From assembly GCA_029553475.1 (NCBI GenBank), contig JAKPKV010000058.1, forward strand, positions 1 to 64,000: 64,000 nucleotides of DNA. The letters run 5' to 3'. Shown one piece after another: positions 42,657 to 52,655 of this stretch (positions are counted from its first letter, which is position 1; each line of letters opens with the position of its first letter). The position numbers were made by a program, and so were the translations under genes. This stretch comes from Armatimonadota bacterium (GTDB lineage Bacteria; Armatimonadota; Hebobacteria; CAIYQO01). The notes under the pieces are model-generated. The model had not been told where the DNA came from. It searched no databases and saw only the letters and a program-made list of their open reading frames with translations.

Positions 42657-45600
42657 CTACCCGGTCGCCGCCGGCTCGTCAGCCCGCTCTCCCTGCTCGT
42701 TCGCGATGTAGCGCGCCCGCAGCACCGCCCAGTCGCCGCGACAGGCGGGCCAGGCCTGACAGCGGTTGGGGCAGCGGTGGGTATGCGGATCGAGGGGGAT
42801 GGCGCCGTCCGCCATGCGGGCGATGAGTCCGGCGATGCGCGCGGCCTGGCCGTGCAGGTAGGCGTGCCAGTCATCAGGGTCGAGGAGCTTCACGCCGGTT
42901 GTGCCGTCGCAGATGTGCTCCAGCTCCTTGCTGCCGATGCCCGTCACGTCCCCCGTGCGCAACCCGAGAAATTCCACCCCCAACGGCACGGCGTGCAGCA
43001 GCGCCCGTACCGCCAGCGCGTACAGCGGCGCCTGCAGCACCTTCCCCCGCTCCAGCGTCGCGCCGCCGTACTGGTTCGTCGAAAACTTGTAATCAATGAT
43101 CACCGCTCTGCGCGGCGGGCTGGGGGTCAGGTCCACCCGATCAATCGCCCCGCGCAGCGTCACGGCCGCCCCGGCGAGCTCGAGCTGCAGATTGAACGGG
43201 AGCTCAAAATGACTTGGCCGCAGGTTCCGCGTCTGCGCGCGGGTGATCTCGTGGGCCAAAAAGCGCGCCAGCATCCGCGACAGCGTTTCGGTTTCAATGG
43301 CGCGCAGGTGCGCCGGCAGGCTCAGGAAGCCCGGCAACGCCTGCAGGTGTTCCCGCAACAGCGCTGCGCCCTCCTCCATCAGCGCCGCCGGCGTACAGCT
43401 CGCCAATGGCGCGGACAGCGAGGCATACAGGGTTTTCAGGACGCCGTGCAGCACCGCGCCCCGGTCCAGTGCGCCAAACTCCGCCAACGGCGGCTGCGCG
43501 CGCAGGCAGGAGAAGATGAACCAGAGGAAGGGGCAGTCCATGTAGCGCTGCAGCTCGGTGGCGGAAAACGGTGTCTCGCGCGCGGCCAACGCGGCGGCGA
43601 CCTGGTCCGTCAGCGCCCCATCGCGGACCATCGCCCGTTCCGCGAGCTCCCGCAGCGCGGGATCGCCGGTGCCCAGCCAGGCGGCATACGCGGCCGCCAG
43701 CGCGCGGGCATCGTCGCTCTCGGCGGGGGTCGCCCGCAGCGCGGCCACCAGCGCCGCCAGGAATTCCTCGCGCGTCTCCGCTTCCGCCAGCGGCGGCGTC
43801 AGGTCGCGAAACCGCGTGGCGCGCACCCACGGCGACTCCTGCTGCAATTCCGGCGCGATACGCGTCACCGCATCGAGAAAGCAGGAACGCTCGAACGCCG
43901 CGCCATCGGAGGCGTGGGCGGGGTAACTGAGCACCAGCCGGTGGGTGGCGGAATTCACCGCGTGCAAGAACCAGTACCGCTCGTCCTCTTCCAGGTGCCG
44001 CCGCGGGCTCAGCGGCATGTTCAGCGCCGGCAAGTCGCGCGCGCGTTCGTCGTCCAGCAGAAAGGCCGATTCGCGCAGATGCCGGGGAAAGGCGCCTTCA
44101 CGCAGGTCACACAGGAAGACCACCTTGAATTTCTGTCCGCCGGTGGCATGCACCGGGCGCACCGTCACCCCGCCGCCGCCGGCGCTCGCCTCCGCCGGTT
44201 CCTGCAGCAGCGCGGTGGTGATGACGTCCAGCAGCTCCTCGCCGTTGAAGCCGCCCAGCAAGGTGCCCAATCCGCGCAGCTCGTCCAGCACGCCATCGGC
44301 CGCGGTGAAGGCCGCCTGCATCACCGCGCGCCGCGCCGCGCCGTTCGCGTCTTCGTCGGGAAAGCTGATCGCCGCGGACAGCGCCGCCGCGTGGAACGCG
44401 TCGAGCAACGCGCGTACCCCGTCCAGCAGCGCCGCTCCCTCCCCCCGCCGGTAGACGTCGTCAAACGCGCGCAGCGGCTCGAGCGCCGTCGCCAACGCGT
44501 CGCGGGTGTCCGCATCGGGCCAGTGGGTCGTCCAGGCCGCCCGTTCCGGGCGCAGGCAGGCGGCGCGCGCCGCCATCTCGACGCGGAAGGCGGTCGCGCG
44601 CGGGATGACCAGCAGCCCGCTTTTCACCAGGGCGATGACCCGCTCGCGCGTCCATCCCTCGCGCACCATTGCGAACGCGCCCAGCAGCGCGCGCCCCACC
44701 CCTGTATGCGCCAGCACGACCGGCGGCGGCTGGCACGGCACGCCGGCGCGCAGCAGCGCGGGGAGCATGCGCGCGTGCACCGCGTCCGCCCCTCGCGCCA
44801 GGATCGCGATATCCTCGGCGGTGAGCGGCGCGCCGCCCATCACCGGCGCCCGCCGCAGCAGCGCGCGGATCTCCCGCGCGATCATCTCGGCTTCGTGCGC
44901 GGGCGTGGCGCCGACGAAGAGCTGCAGCGAGTCATCCTCCGCGTGCCGCGCCCACGGCTCCGCCGCCAGGTGAAACAGCGCCCGCTGCGCGTGCTGCAGT
45001 GCGGTCGCCGGGGGAAATGCCGCCTTCGGACAGTACGCCGGGGACCCCACGCGCACGGCGATGCCGTCGCGTTTCAGCGCGCGCAGGGCTTGCAGCGAAT
45101 CGAGCACCGGATGATAAGTGCCGCTCTCCCGCCCGCGGTCGCAGTCGAAGAGCACGATGATGCGCGGCACGTGTGCGGCCAGCGCGCGGATGAACTCCAC
45201 CTGCACCGGCGTCAATCGCGCGAATCCGTCAAGGATGAGGCAGCGCAGTTCGGCGAAGAGCGACGGGTCGCGCTGCAGCGCATCCGCCGCGATCCACATG
45301 ATCCCTTCGTTGTCATAGACTTGCGCGCGGGACACCCGCTGTTGATACTCGCCGTACAGCTGGCAGAGATCGTCCAGCTTGCGCGCCAGCCCCGGCAGTC
45401 CGCGCTGTTCCGCCAGCGCGGCCGCCGCCAGCACCGCTTCCGGACGGATCATGTGCACTTTCATCTCATCAATGGCATCGCGCAGCGCCTGCAGAAAACC
45501 GGGATACCGTTTCACCGCCTGGTAGGCGTCGGTGGCGGTCTCGCGCAGCAGCCGCTTCAACAAGAGGAACTTCTGGACCTCGGTGAGTGCCCGGCCTTGC

Positions 45601-45836
45601 ACGCGCGCCCGAGACGCCACCTCTTCAGCGAAGTTGAAAAACGTCGTCACCGGATCGCCGGGCAAGCCGCCGCCGTCACGCAGCAGCAGGTGCTCCAGGC
45701 TGCGCTTGTGTCCCACCGTCGGCGCCAGGTACCGCGCGCCCCGCGCATCGCGCGCGAGTTCGTCCCGCAAGACACGCAGCGCCTGTCCGGTCTTGCCACA
45801 ACCGGCCCTTCCGAGCCATAATTCAACCGTGCCCAT
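42657..45836 (-). CDS. AddB-like helicase/nuclease subunit with PD-(D/E)XK domain
   Basis: A 1059-residue protein related to AddB (RexB), the second subunit of the RecBCD-like double-strand break enzyme. Walker A 'GRAGCGKTGQAL' is near the N-terminus. UvrD-like helicase segments are degenerate. The C-terminal nuclease has 'AIDRVDL' and 'RAVIIDYKFS' (the Asp and DxK parts of PD-(D/E)XK). Cysteines in 'YMDCPFLW' and the terminal 'CPNRCQAWPACRG' match the iron-sulfur staple of AddB. ATG 45836 begins exactly at the conserved 'GTVELWLGRAG'. No addA-like partner is in this window. Confidence 0.85.
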   Translation of the reverse strand: MGTVELWLGRAGCGKTGQALRVLRDELARDARGARYLAPTVGHKRSLEHLLLRDGGGLPGDPVTTFFNFAEEVASRARVQGRALTEVQKFLLLKRLLRETATDAYQAVKRYPGFLQALRDAIDEMKVHMIRPEAVLAAAALAEQRGLPGLARKLDDLCQLYGEYQQRVSRAQVYDNEGIMWIAADALQRDPSLFAELRCLILDGFARLTPVQVEFIRALAAHVPRIIVLFDCDRGRESGTYHPVLDSLQALRALKRDGIAVRVGSPAYCPKAAFPPATALQHAQRALFHLAAEPWARHAEDDSLQLFVGATPAHEAEMIAREIRALLRRAPVMGGAPLTAEDIAILARGADAVHARMLPALLRAGVPCQPPPVVLAHTGVGRALLGAFAMVREGWTRERVIALVKSGLLVIPRATAFRVEMAARAACLRPERAAWTTHWPDADTRDALATALEPLRAFDDVYRRGEGAALLDGVRALLDAFHAAALSAAISFPDEDANGAARRAVMQAAFTAADGVLDELRGLGTLLGGFNGEELLDVITTALLQEPAEASAGGGGVTVRPVHATGGQKFKVVFLCDLREGAFPRHLRESAFLLDDERARDLPALNMPLSPRRHLEEDERYWFLHAVNSATHRLVLSYPAHASDGAAFERSCFLDAVTRIAPELQQESPWVRATRFRDLTPPLAEAETREEFLAALVAALRATPAESDDARALAAAYAAWLGTGDPALRELAERAMVRDGALTDQVAAALAARETPFSATELQRYMDCPFLWFIFSCLRAQPPLAEFGALDRGAVLHGVLKTLYASLSAPLASCTPAALMEEGAALLREHLQALPGFLSLPAHLRAIETETLSRMLARFLAHEITRAQTRNLRPSHFELPFNLQLELAGAAVTLRGAIDRVDLTPSPPRRAVIIDYKFSTNQYGGATLERGKVLQAPLYALAVRALLHAVPLGVEFLGLRTGDVTGIGSKELEHICDGTTGVKLLDPDDWHAYLHGQAARIAGLIARMADGAIPLDPHTHRCPNRCQAWPACRGDWAVLRARYIANEQGERADEPAATG

Positions 45837-46151
45837 ATTGTGGCGTATTCGACGCTGCGGTCCCGCTTCCTGTTCAAACGGTAGGAGAGTCTCTCGCCGG
45901 TTGCGCCGCGGCCGCGGTCGGTTTTGCGGGCGAAAAACGGCGATGCACCGGAGAAATGCCAATTTTCACGCAAGAAAAGAGGACTCTCCGGGTGAAATCG
46001 CGAATAAATGCTTGTGCGGTGTGGAACTGTTTGTACAGGGGATCGCATGAGCGCCCTGTCGCGCACGCGTGCGGCCGGTGGCATACACTCCGCCGCCCGT
46101 CCCGCGCCCGGTGTAGGGGCGCAAACCCGGCCTGACCTTAAGGAGGCTTCG
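45837..46151. other. divergent intergenic region between the AddB-like and S55 genes
   Basis: These 315 bases separate two divergent genes. They contain the ribosome binding site AAGGAGG before 46152 and a small inverted pair GGAGAGTC/GACTCTCC near 45890 and 45990. No convincing -35/-10 pair was found in either direction. The frames that run through it show no conserved sequence. Confidence 0.5.
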
Positions 46152-49100
46152 GTGAAACGACTGAGTTGGCTGCTGTGTCTCTGTTTCTGCCTGCTTGGCG
46201 CGTGCTCCACGCTCGCGTCGGCCCAACTCGCCTGGGATCCCAAGGAGATGATGGGACTCGATGAGATTTTCCCCGGCATGACCGGCTACGGGAAGACGGT
46301 CTTCGAAGGCACCGCCGTGGAGCAATTCGATATCGAAGTCATCGGCGTGCTGAAAAAGATTGACTTCGGCTTCGATATGATCCTCATCAAAGTCACCAGC
46401 GGCCCGGTGGTGCAGCGCAAACTGCAGACCGTCTCCGGGATGAGCGGCAGCCCGATCTACCTTGATGATCGCCTCATCGGCGCCTATGCCTACGGCTGGA
46501 ATTTTCAGCAGGAAGCCATCGCCGGCGTCACCCCCATCGCCGCCATGCTGGAATCCACCCAGCCGGGCGCGGTCAATCCGCCGCTCGTCGGCTCGCTGGC
46601 CCCGCGCGGGAGAGTCCTCGCCCTCGGCGATAGGCTCATCACCCGCGTGAAGGTGGCCGGCACCGCCGGCGACGCCGCCGCGCTGCAGGCGAACGCTGAC
46701 CCCACCACCCTGGTGCTCGCGCCCGTCAGCGCCCCGGTGCTGGCGAGCGGTTTTTCTGATGCCGCGCTGAAGCCGCTGCGCCAGTTGCTCGCGCACTATA
46801 ACCTGCGCGCCGAAATGGGGCCGGGCGCGGTGGACGGCCCGGCGCCGCCGCTGGAGCCCGGCTCCGCGGTCGCGGTCTCGCTGATGGAAGGCGACGCCAA
46901 CATGAGCGCCGTCGGCACCGTCACCTACGTGAAGGGCGATACCGTCCTCGCCTTCGGCCACCCCTTCTTCGGGATCGGCAAGAGCGATATGCCGATGTCC
47001 GCCGCCTACGTGCACGGCATCGTGAACAGCGGCCAATCCTCCTTCAAGCTGGCCTCGCCGATGGGGCGCGTCGGCACCATGGTCTCCGACCGGCGCTTCG
47101 CCGTCGGCGGCAAGCTCGGCCAGCAGCCGACTATGTTCCCGGTGAACCTTTTCCTGAGCCATCCGGAGCGGAAGCTGGACCGCCGCTATGCGGTGGAGAT
47201 GATCCACAATCCGAATTTCACGCCGTTCATGCTCTACGCCTGGGTGCTGTACAGCGGCTCGACAGAGATGGGTGACCTGTTCTCGGACGAGGGCACCTTC
47301 ACCGCGCGCACCGTCATCGGCACGGATTCACTCGGTGATATCGAACAGCACATGATCGTCTCGCCGCTGGTCAATACCAGCTTCCTCCCCATGGGCGACT
47401 TCTACCTGCTCGCCGACCTGCTCATGCAAAATCCGTACGAGCCGGTGAAGCTGACGAAAGTCACCATTGACATGCGCTATTCGCCGGAGCGCAGCTTCGC
47501 CATCATCGAAAAGATCACGCCGGATCGCCTGGTCGCGCATCCCGGCGACAAAGTGAACCTGGCGGTGAGGATTCGCCCGTATGGGAAGCCGGTGGAGCTG
47601 CAGCAGGTCACCGTCACCGTGCCCGACTATGTCTCCGACCCGGCCATGGCGGTGCTGGTCGCCGGCGGCGCGCACGGCATGCAATTGAAATCGCTGCTCG
47701 AGCCGATGCCCACCCCGGAAGAAGGCGTCAAAGGCCTCGTGCGCTGGTTCACCCGCATCCCCAGCGCGAAAAACCTGATCACCACGCAGCTCTTCCCCTC
47801 GCCGAGCTACGGCTATCGGGGGCGCATGCTGCGCGACCTGCCGCTTCCGCTCCTCGACCTCATGCAGTTGAATGACATGACCGGCGCCGTGCCCACGGGT
47901 GGGCAGAAATCGGAGAGTGACGGCGACGGCGAGACCATCGCGGGCGGCGCGCATACGCGCCCGACGTCGTACCTCTTCACCCGCGAAGAACCGTTTGTGC
48001 TCCTCGGCGGCCAGGTGGCGCTCATTAAAATTGAAACGGAAGACGCCGCGATGTCCTCCCAGGGCGACCGCTTCCGCTTCGGGTTTGACGTGCCGGTGTT
48101 GAGCGCCTCGCAAACGAGCGGCGCTCGCGCCGGCAGTGAGAGCGCGGAAGAGAACGCCGTGTACTCCCCCTGGCTCACCACGCGACAGCAGCTGCACCGC
48201 CAGATCCTGCGCGCGCACCTGCCTGTGGTGCCCAGCACCCTCGCGAAACCCGTCTGGCCGCTGCTGCGCTATCCCGCCTTCGGCCAGTCACTTCCGCTCT
48301 CCTTCCACCTCGGCGCCACTCCCCGTGCCCGCCAGGACGTGGATGCGACGGCCGCGCCGGCTGACGGCGCTGACGACGAGATGGAGGACGAGGACATGGG
48401 GGAGGATGCCGCGCTGGAGGACGAGGATGACGATGAGGACGGCTCGTCAACCGATCCGGACGATGTGCTGCTCACCGCGAAACGCCATAGTTGGGGGCTG
48501 ACCGGTCGCGCCGATTTCCTGCGTGGCAAGCACCTCGGTACCGGCGTCACGTCGAAGGGCACGCTGGCGCTGGTTCCCGCCGTGCGCAGCGCGCTGCAGA
48601 CGACCGACATCATCCCCTGGAAGATGGTGACCACCGCTCGCGGCACCTATGTGGTCGGCTGGAATAGCCATAAAGTGCTGCGGTTGAATGGCGGCAACGC
48701 CGCGGAGACGGTCTTCCCGCAGTCAGCGCGGGATGCCCGCTTCATTGATGCCATCACCGCCGTCGCTGCCCGCAAGGACGGCAACCTGCTCATCGGCGTC
48801 TGGCCGTCGCAGCGCGTGCTGGAGATCACCCCGGACGGCGCCGTGACGCATGAATGGAGTCTGCCCGGCACGATGATCTGGGCGCTGGCCGAGACGACGA
48901 ACGGCGTGGCCTACGCCGGCTGCGATGCGGGCGGCCTCTATATCCTGCATCACCGCGCCGAGACGCCGGTGCAGGTGGCGGGCACCGTGCCCGACAAGCA
49001 TGTCTACACCCTCGCCGCCGGCACGAAAGGCGAGCTCTACGTCGGCACCTATCCGCGCGGAAAACTCTATCGCATGAAGGCGGACGGCTACCTGGAGTCC

Positions 49101-50621
49101 ATCTTCGAAACGCGCGGCGCCGTGACGGCCGTCACCGTGGATAAAGCCGGTAACGTGTACGCCGGTACCTCTCCCACCTGTCGCGTCATCCGCATCAGCC
49201 CCGACGGCACGCAGGCGGAAGTGATGCGCGGCCTGGGTCGCGGCAACCGCCACGTGCTGGCGCTGCAGATGCTGGGGGATGACCTGTACGCCGCCACCGG
49301 TCCCGCCGGCGGCATCTACCGCATCACGAAGCCGCAGACACAGGATGCCGAGGTGACGGCGGTCTTCGCCCGCGAAGACCTGCGCAATGGCGCCGAGGAA
49401 GGCAACGGCAACACCGGCCCCGAATCGCTGATGGTGAACGCGCTGGCGCCCGCCGCCGACGGCGGCCTGCTCGCCGCCACCTCCTCGCCCGGACAGGTGC
49501 TCAAGCTGGAGCCACGCACCCAGGGGGCCTTCCTCTCCTCCGTGCTGCAGACGCCGGCCGTGGCCCGTTGGGGCCAGCTTGATATCCATATCACGACGCG
49601 CAACGAGCAGACCGTGGTGGTGGAAAGCCGCAGCGGCAATACCGCCATCCCCGACGGCACCTGGGGGCCGTGGAAACCCCTTAGCGCCGATGGCGCCGAG
49701 CTGACCAATGCCCCGGCCACCTTCGCCCAGTTCCGCGTGCGCATGACCGGCACGGCGGCCAGTTCGCCGGTGCTCGAATATGCCCGCCTCTTCTATCAGC
49801 CGGTGAATCAGGCGCCGCGGATCCGGCTGGAATCGCCGAAACCCGGCGACTTCTGGAAAGGCATGAAGGATATCCGCTGGGACGCCCGCGACCCGGATGA
49901 CGATAAGCTGGTCTACATGGTCTTCATCTCCAAAGACGACGGGCAGACCTGGAATCAGTTAAGCCGTACGCTGGACGCGTCGGAGCCCGCCGCCGCGGTG
50001 AGACCCAAACCCGGCGAGAGAGCGAAACCGAACGGGAACGCCAAGGGTGGCGAGGCCCCGAAGCCGAAGGTCCAGACGGAAGTCGAGGAAAAGCGCATCT
50101 CCTGGGACAGCAGGTCCGTGCCCGATGGCCCCTATCGCGTGAAGATCGTCGCCAGCGACAAGTACGCGCGCCCCACCGACGCGAAGTCCGCGGAAATCAT
50201 CTCCGGCCGCTTCGTGGTGGACAATACGCTGCCGAGCATCGCCCTCGATGATAAGGTCTACGGCTGGGAAAAGATGAAGCGCATCGCGGTGACGGATAAC
50301 CTCACCCCGCTCATCGGCGGCCGCTTCAAAATTGATGACGGCCCGTGGATCGCCCTCGTCGCGGAAGACGGCATGTTCAACTCGAAGGCCGAGTTCGCCC
50401 TGCTCGTCTCCCCTGACGGCGAGATTGATCTGCTCGCGGGAACGCACAAGGTGACGATCCAGGTGAAGGACTCCGCGGATAACCTGCTGGATAAGACCTA
50501 CACCGTGGTCATCGGCGAGAAACCGCCGCAGCCGGTCGCCCGCATCACCGTCCCCGCCAGCGACGGCAACGATAAAAACCTGGCCGATCTCATGCTCTGG
50601 AGCCTGGAAGAGAAGCAGTAA
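46152..50621 (+). CDS. exported SpoIVB-type (S55) peptidase-like protein with beta-propeller
   Basis: A 1489-residue exported protein. The N-terminus has a hydrophobic signal with a possible lipobox ('LLGAC') and an alternative 'ASA' cleavage site. Residues about 35-330 form an S55-type domain: 'GMSGSPIYLDDRLIGAYAYGW' with candidate nucleophile Ser100, and 'FGHPFFGIG' with His270. After residue about 720 comes a highly acidic linker, then a propeller of repeated 'GxLYVGTxPxGxLYRI'-like blades (about 810-1085). Fibronectin/Ig-like modules follow ('SPKPGDFWKGMKDIRWDARDPDDD'). GTG 46152 after AAGGAGG is preferred to the frame start at 46008. It may be a cell-surface protease or scaffold. Confidence 0.85.
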   Translation: MKRLSWLLCLCFCLLGACSTLASAQLAWDPKEMMGLDEIFPGMTGYGKTVFEGTAVEQFDIEVIGVLKKIDFGFDMILIKVTSGPVVQRKLQTVSGMSGSPIYLDDRLIGAYAYGWNFQQEAIAGVTPIAAMLESTQPGAVNPPLVGSLAPRGRVLALGDRLITRVKVAGTAGDAAALQANADPTTLVLAPVSAPVLASGFSDAALKPLRQLLAHYNLRAEMGPGAVDGPAPPLEPGSAVAVSLMEGDANMSAVGTVTYVKGDTVLAFGHPFFGIGKSDMPMSAAYVHGIVNSGQSSFKLASPMGRVGTMVSDRRFAVGGKLGQQPTMFPVNLFLSHPERKLDRRYAVEMIHNPNFTPFMLYAWVLYSGSTEMGDLFSDEGTFTARTVIGTDSLGDIEQHMIVSPLVNTSFLPMGDFYLLADLLMQNPYEPVKLTKVTIDMRYSPERSFAIIEKITPDRLVAHPGDKVNLAVRIRPYGKPVELQQVTVTVPDYVSDPAMAVLVAGGAHGMQLKSLLEPMPTPEEGVKGLVRWFTRIPSAKNLITTQLFPSPSYGYRGRMLRDLPLPLLDLMQLNDMTGAVPTGGQKSESDGDGETIAGGAHTRPTSYLFTREEPFVLLGGQVALIKIETEDAAMSSQGDRFRFGFDVPVLSASQTSGARAGSESAEENAVYSPWLTTRQQLHRQILRAHLPVVPSTLAKPVWPLLRYPAFGQSLPLSFHLGATPRARQDVDATAAPADGADDEMEDEDMGEDAALEDEDDDEDGSSTDPDDVLLTAKRHSWGLTGRADFLRGKHLGTGVTSKGTLALVPAVRSALQTTDIIPWKMVTTARGTYVVGWNSHKVLRLNGGNAAETVFPQSARDARFIDAITAVAARKDGNLLIGVWPSQRVLEITPDGAVTHEWSLPGTMIWALAETTNGVAYAGCDAGGLYILHHRAETPVQVAGTVPDKHVYTLAAGTKGELYVGTYPRGKLYRMKADGYLESIFETRGAVTAVTVDKAGNVYAGTSPTCRVIRISPDGTQAEVMRGLGRGNRHVLALQMLGDDLYAATGPAGGIYRITKPQTQDAEVTAVFAREDLRNGAEEGNGNTGPESLMVNALAPAADGGLLAATSSPGQVLKLEPRTQGAFLSSVLQTPAVARWGQLDIHITTRNEQTVVVESRSGNTAIPDGTWGPWKPLSADGAELTNAPATFAQFRVRMTGTAASSPVLEYARLFYQPVNQAPRIRLESPKPGDFWKGMKDIRWDARDPDDDKLVYMVFISKDDGQTWNQLSRTLDASEPAAAVRPKPGERAKPNGNAKGGEAPKPKVQTEVEEKRISWDSRSVPDGPYRVKIVASDKYARPTDAKSAEIISGRFVVDNTLPSIALDDKVYGWEKMKRIAVTDNLTPLIGGRFKIDDGPWIALVAEDGMFNSKAEFALLVSPDGEIDLLAGTHKVTIQVKDSADNLLDKTYTVVIGEKPPQPVARITVPASDGNDKNLADLMLWSLEEKQ

Positions 50622-50641
50622 GGATGCTGCCGCGCACGCTG

Positions 50642-50673
50642 AACGGGGGACGGCCGCGCGCCGTCCCCCGTTT
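50642..50673 (+). terminator. intrinsic terminator after the S55/propeller gene
   Basis: AACGGGGGACGGC (50642-50654) pairs perfectly with GCCGTCCCCCGTT (50660-50672), five-base loop, 20 bases after the stop; only a short T run follows. Confidence 0.8.
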
Positions 50674-50822
50674 GCATTCCCCACGCCGTGCCGCGCGCCG
50701 GCTCCGCGCCGCCCTCACCCGCATACTGCTACCGCGGGCGTACGAGAGTAGCACTCCGTGAGGTGTCCGCTCGGAGGGACGCAGGACATTGGCGGTGAGC
50801 GGTAAAATATCAGCACGGCTTC

Positions 50823-52655
50823 ATGACGGCAACACGCGCACATCGGGAAAATGCCGGAAAGGATTCACCCGTGCTTGAACGCCTGGGACGTCTATCCACC
50901 CCCTCCCAGCGCTGGCTGCTGGCGCTGGGCTGCATCGTGTTGTTCGGGCTCTGGTTGACGCACGTGCCGCTGACCGAGCGGGATGAAACGCGCTACGCCG
51001 AAGCGACGCGTGAGATGCTCGAGTCCGGCGATGTTCTCATCCCCGCCTTCAATTATACGCCGCGGTATCAAAAACCGATCGGCTATTACTGGCTGCAGGC
51101 GCCCTTCGTGAAGCTCTTCGGGGTGAATGAAGTCGCGGCGCGCCTGCCCTCGGCGGCCGTCACCTTGGTGATGGTGCTGCTGCTGCATGGGATGCTGCTC
51201 CGCTGGCTGCCGGCGGGAGCAACGGGGGATTTCGCCCGTGGACGCGCGCGCGGCGCCGCCTTCCTCGGTGCGGCGGCGCTGGCGGTAGTGCCGCTGGTCG
51301 CCATCTGGGCGCGCGCGGCGGTCACCGACCCCACCCTCACCCTCTTCATGACGATGACGATGCTGGCCCTCATGCAGGCGGACCTGCGCGGGGCGGCCAA
51401 TGACCCGCGCGCGGCCCGACGCTGGTACTACGTCGCCGCGGTTGCCGCCGGATTGGCCTTTCTCACCAAAGGACCGCTCGGTATCCTCATCCCCGTCCTC
51501 GCCTGGCTGCTCTATCACGGCGTGCAAAAATCACTGGCCGCGGAAGCGCGCCGCGTGCCGTGGCTCGGCGCCATCGTCCTCTTCCTGCTGGTGGCGGCGC
51601 CGTGGTATCTCACGACATACGTTGTTGACGGCCCCGGATTCCTCACCCGTTTCTTCGGGGTGGAGAACGCCCAGCGCTTCGCCGGCGCGATGGAAGGACA
51701 CGGCTTCGACAACCGCCTGCTCGGCTTCTTCTTCTACCTACCGGTCGCCTGGCTCTTCCTGTTCCCCATCAGTCCGTTTCTCATCCGCGAGCTGGTACAG
51801 CCCTTCGGCGGGAATCCGGCCATCGCCCGGCAGGCGTCATATCAGCGGCTGCGGCGCTTTGCCTGGTGCTGGGTGGCGGCCACGCTGCTCATCCTGTCAC
51901 CCGCCGCGACGAAACTGCCCTCCTACATCATGCCGCTGGCCGGCGCAACCGCCATCCTTTTTGCCATCCACCTCATCGGCCGGCTGGCGCCGGGCAGCAC
52001 CACCGCCGAACCCTCGCGCCTCACCACCGCCGGCACCGTGCTGGAGAACGCGCTGCTCACGCTTGCCGCGCTCGCCTGGGTCGCCGGGCCTGTTGTTTTC
52101 CTCGTACTCGAGAAGATCACCGGCCCTTTCGGACCGCAACCCCTCCCCCACCCGCTCACCGAAATCATCGTCGGCCTGCTCGCCATACCCGGATTGCTCA
52201 TGCTCGTGATGATCGCCGTCTGGGCGCTCCGCCGCCGCCCCGCCCGCCTCATCAGCTGGACGGTGGGCTGTTGGGCCGTGCTGCTCCTCGTGCTGCTGCT
52301 CGGCGTGGCGCCGCTGGTCATCCGCGCCGCCTATGGCCCGTCCGTCGCGATTGGCCGCTTCCTGCGCACGCAGGCGCCGGAAGCGGCCGTCTACACCTAC
52401 CTGGATGGAAAAACGTGCGAAGGTTTGGTGTATTACGCCCGCCGACGGGTGAACTTCCTGCCATACGCGGCGCCAGAAGCGCTGACAACGCTCATACATG
52501 AGCTGAACGCCCGCCGCACCGTGCTGGTCATCACGGACACGACCGGCTACCGTATGGTGAAAGACCTCGGCAACAGCAGCGTACTGAAGGAGATCGGCGC
52601 GTTCCGGGTCGTGAAGCTGGCGTCCGCTGTGGCCTCGGAGCAGCGCGATGACTAA
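50823..52655 (+). CDS. membrane glycosyltransferase, GT39/ArnT-like
   Basis: A 610-residue integral membrane protein with about eleven hydrophobic segments. The first periplasmic loop has 'LTERDETRYAEATREML', containing the Asp-Glu characteristic of ArnT/PMT-type enzymes. 'RYQKPIGYYWLQAPFVKLFGVNEVAARLPSA' follows the family closely. Such enzymes use polyprenyl-phosphate sugars to glycosylate lipids or proteins outside the inner membrane. A soluble C-terminal domain lies after about residue 500. The PAP2 phosphatase that follows overlaps it by eight bases, fitting a polyprenyl-phosphate-dependent process. Confidence 0.88.
   Translation: MTATRAHRENAGKDSPVLERLGRLSTPSQRWLLALGCIVLFGLWLTHVPLTERDETRYAEATREMLESGDVLIPAFNYTPRYQKPIGYYWLQAPFVKLFGVNEVAARLPSAAVTLVMVLLLHGMLLRWLPAGATGDFARGRARGAAFLGAAALAVVPLVAIWARAAVTDPTLTLFMTMTMLALMQADLRGAANDPRAARRWYYVAAVAAGLAFLTKGPLGILIPVLAWLLYHGVQKSLAAEARRVPWLGAIVLFLLVAAPWYLTTYVVDGPGFLTRFFGVENAQRFAGAMEGHGFDNRLLGFFFYLPVAWLFLFPISPFLIRELVQPFGGNPAIARQASYQRLRRFAWCWVAATLLILSPAATKLPSYIMPLAGATAILFAIHLIGRLAPGSTTAEPSRLTTAGTVLENALLTLAALAWVAGPVVFLVLEKITGPFGPQPLPHPLTEIIVGLLAIPGLLMLVMIAVWALRRRPARLISWTVGCWAVLLLVLLLGVAPLVIRAAYGPSVAIGRFLRTQAPEAAVYTYLDGKTCEGLVYYARRRVNFLPYAAPEALTTLIHELNARRTVLVITDTTGYRMVKDLGNSSVLKEIGAFRVVKLASAVASEQRDD

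Noticed and set aside
42609-45821. 1070-codon open frame on the plus strand
   Set aside because: It is a shadow of the AddB-like gene, which has full motif support on the other strand.
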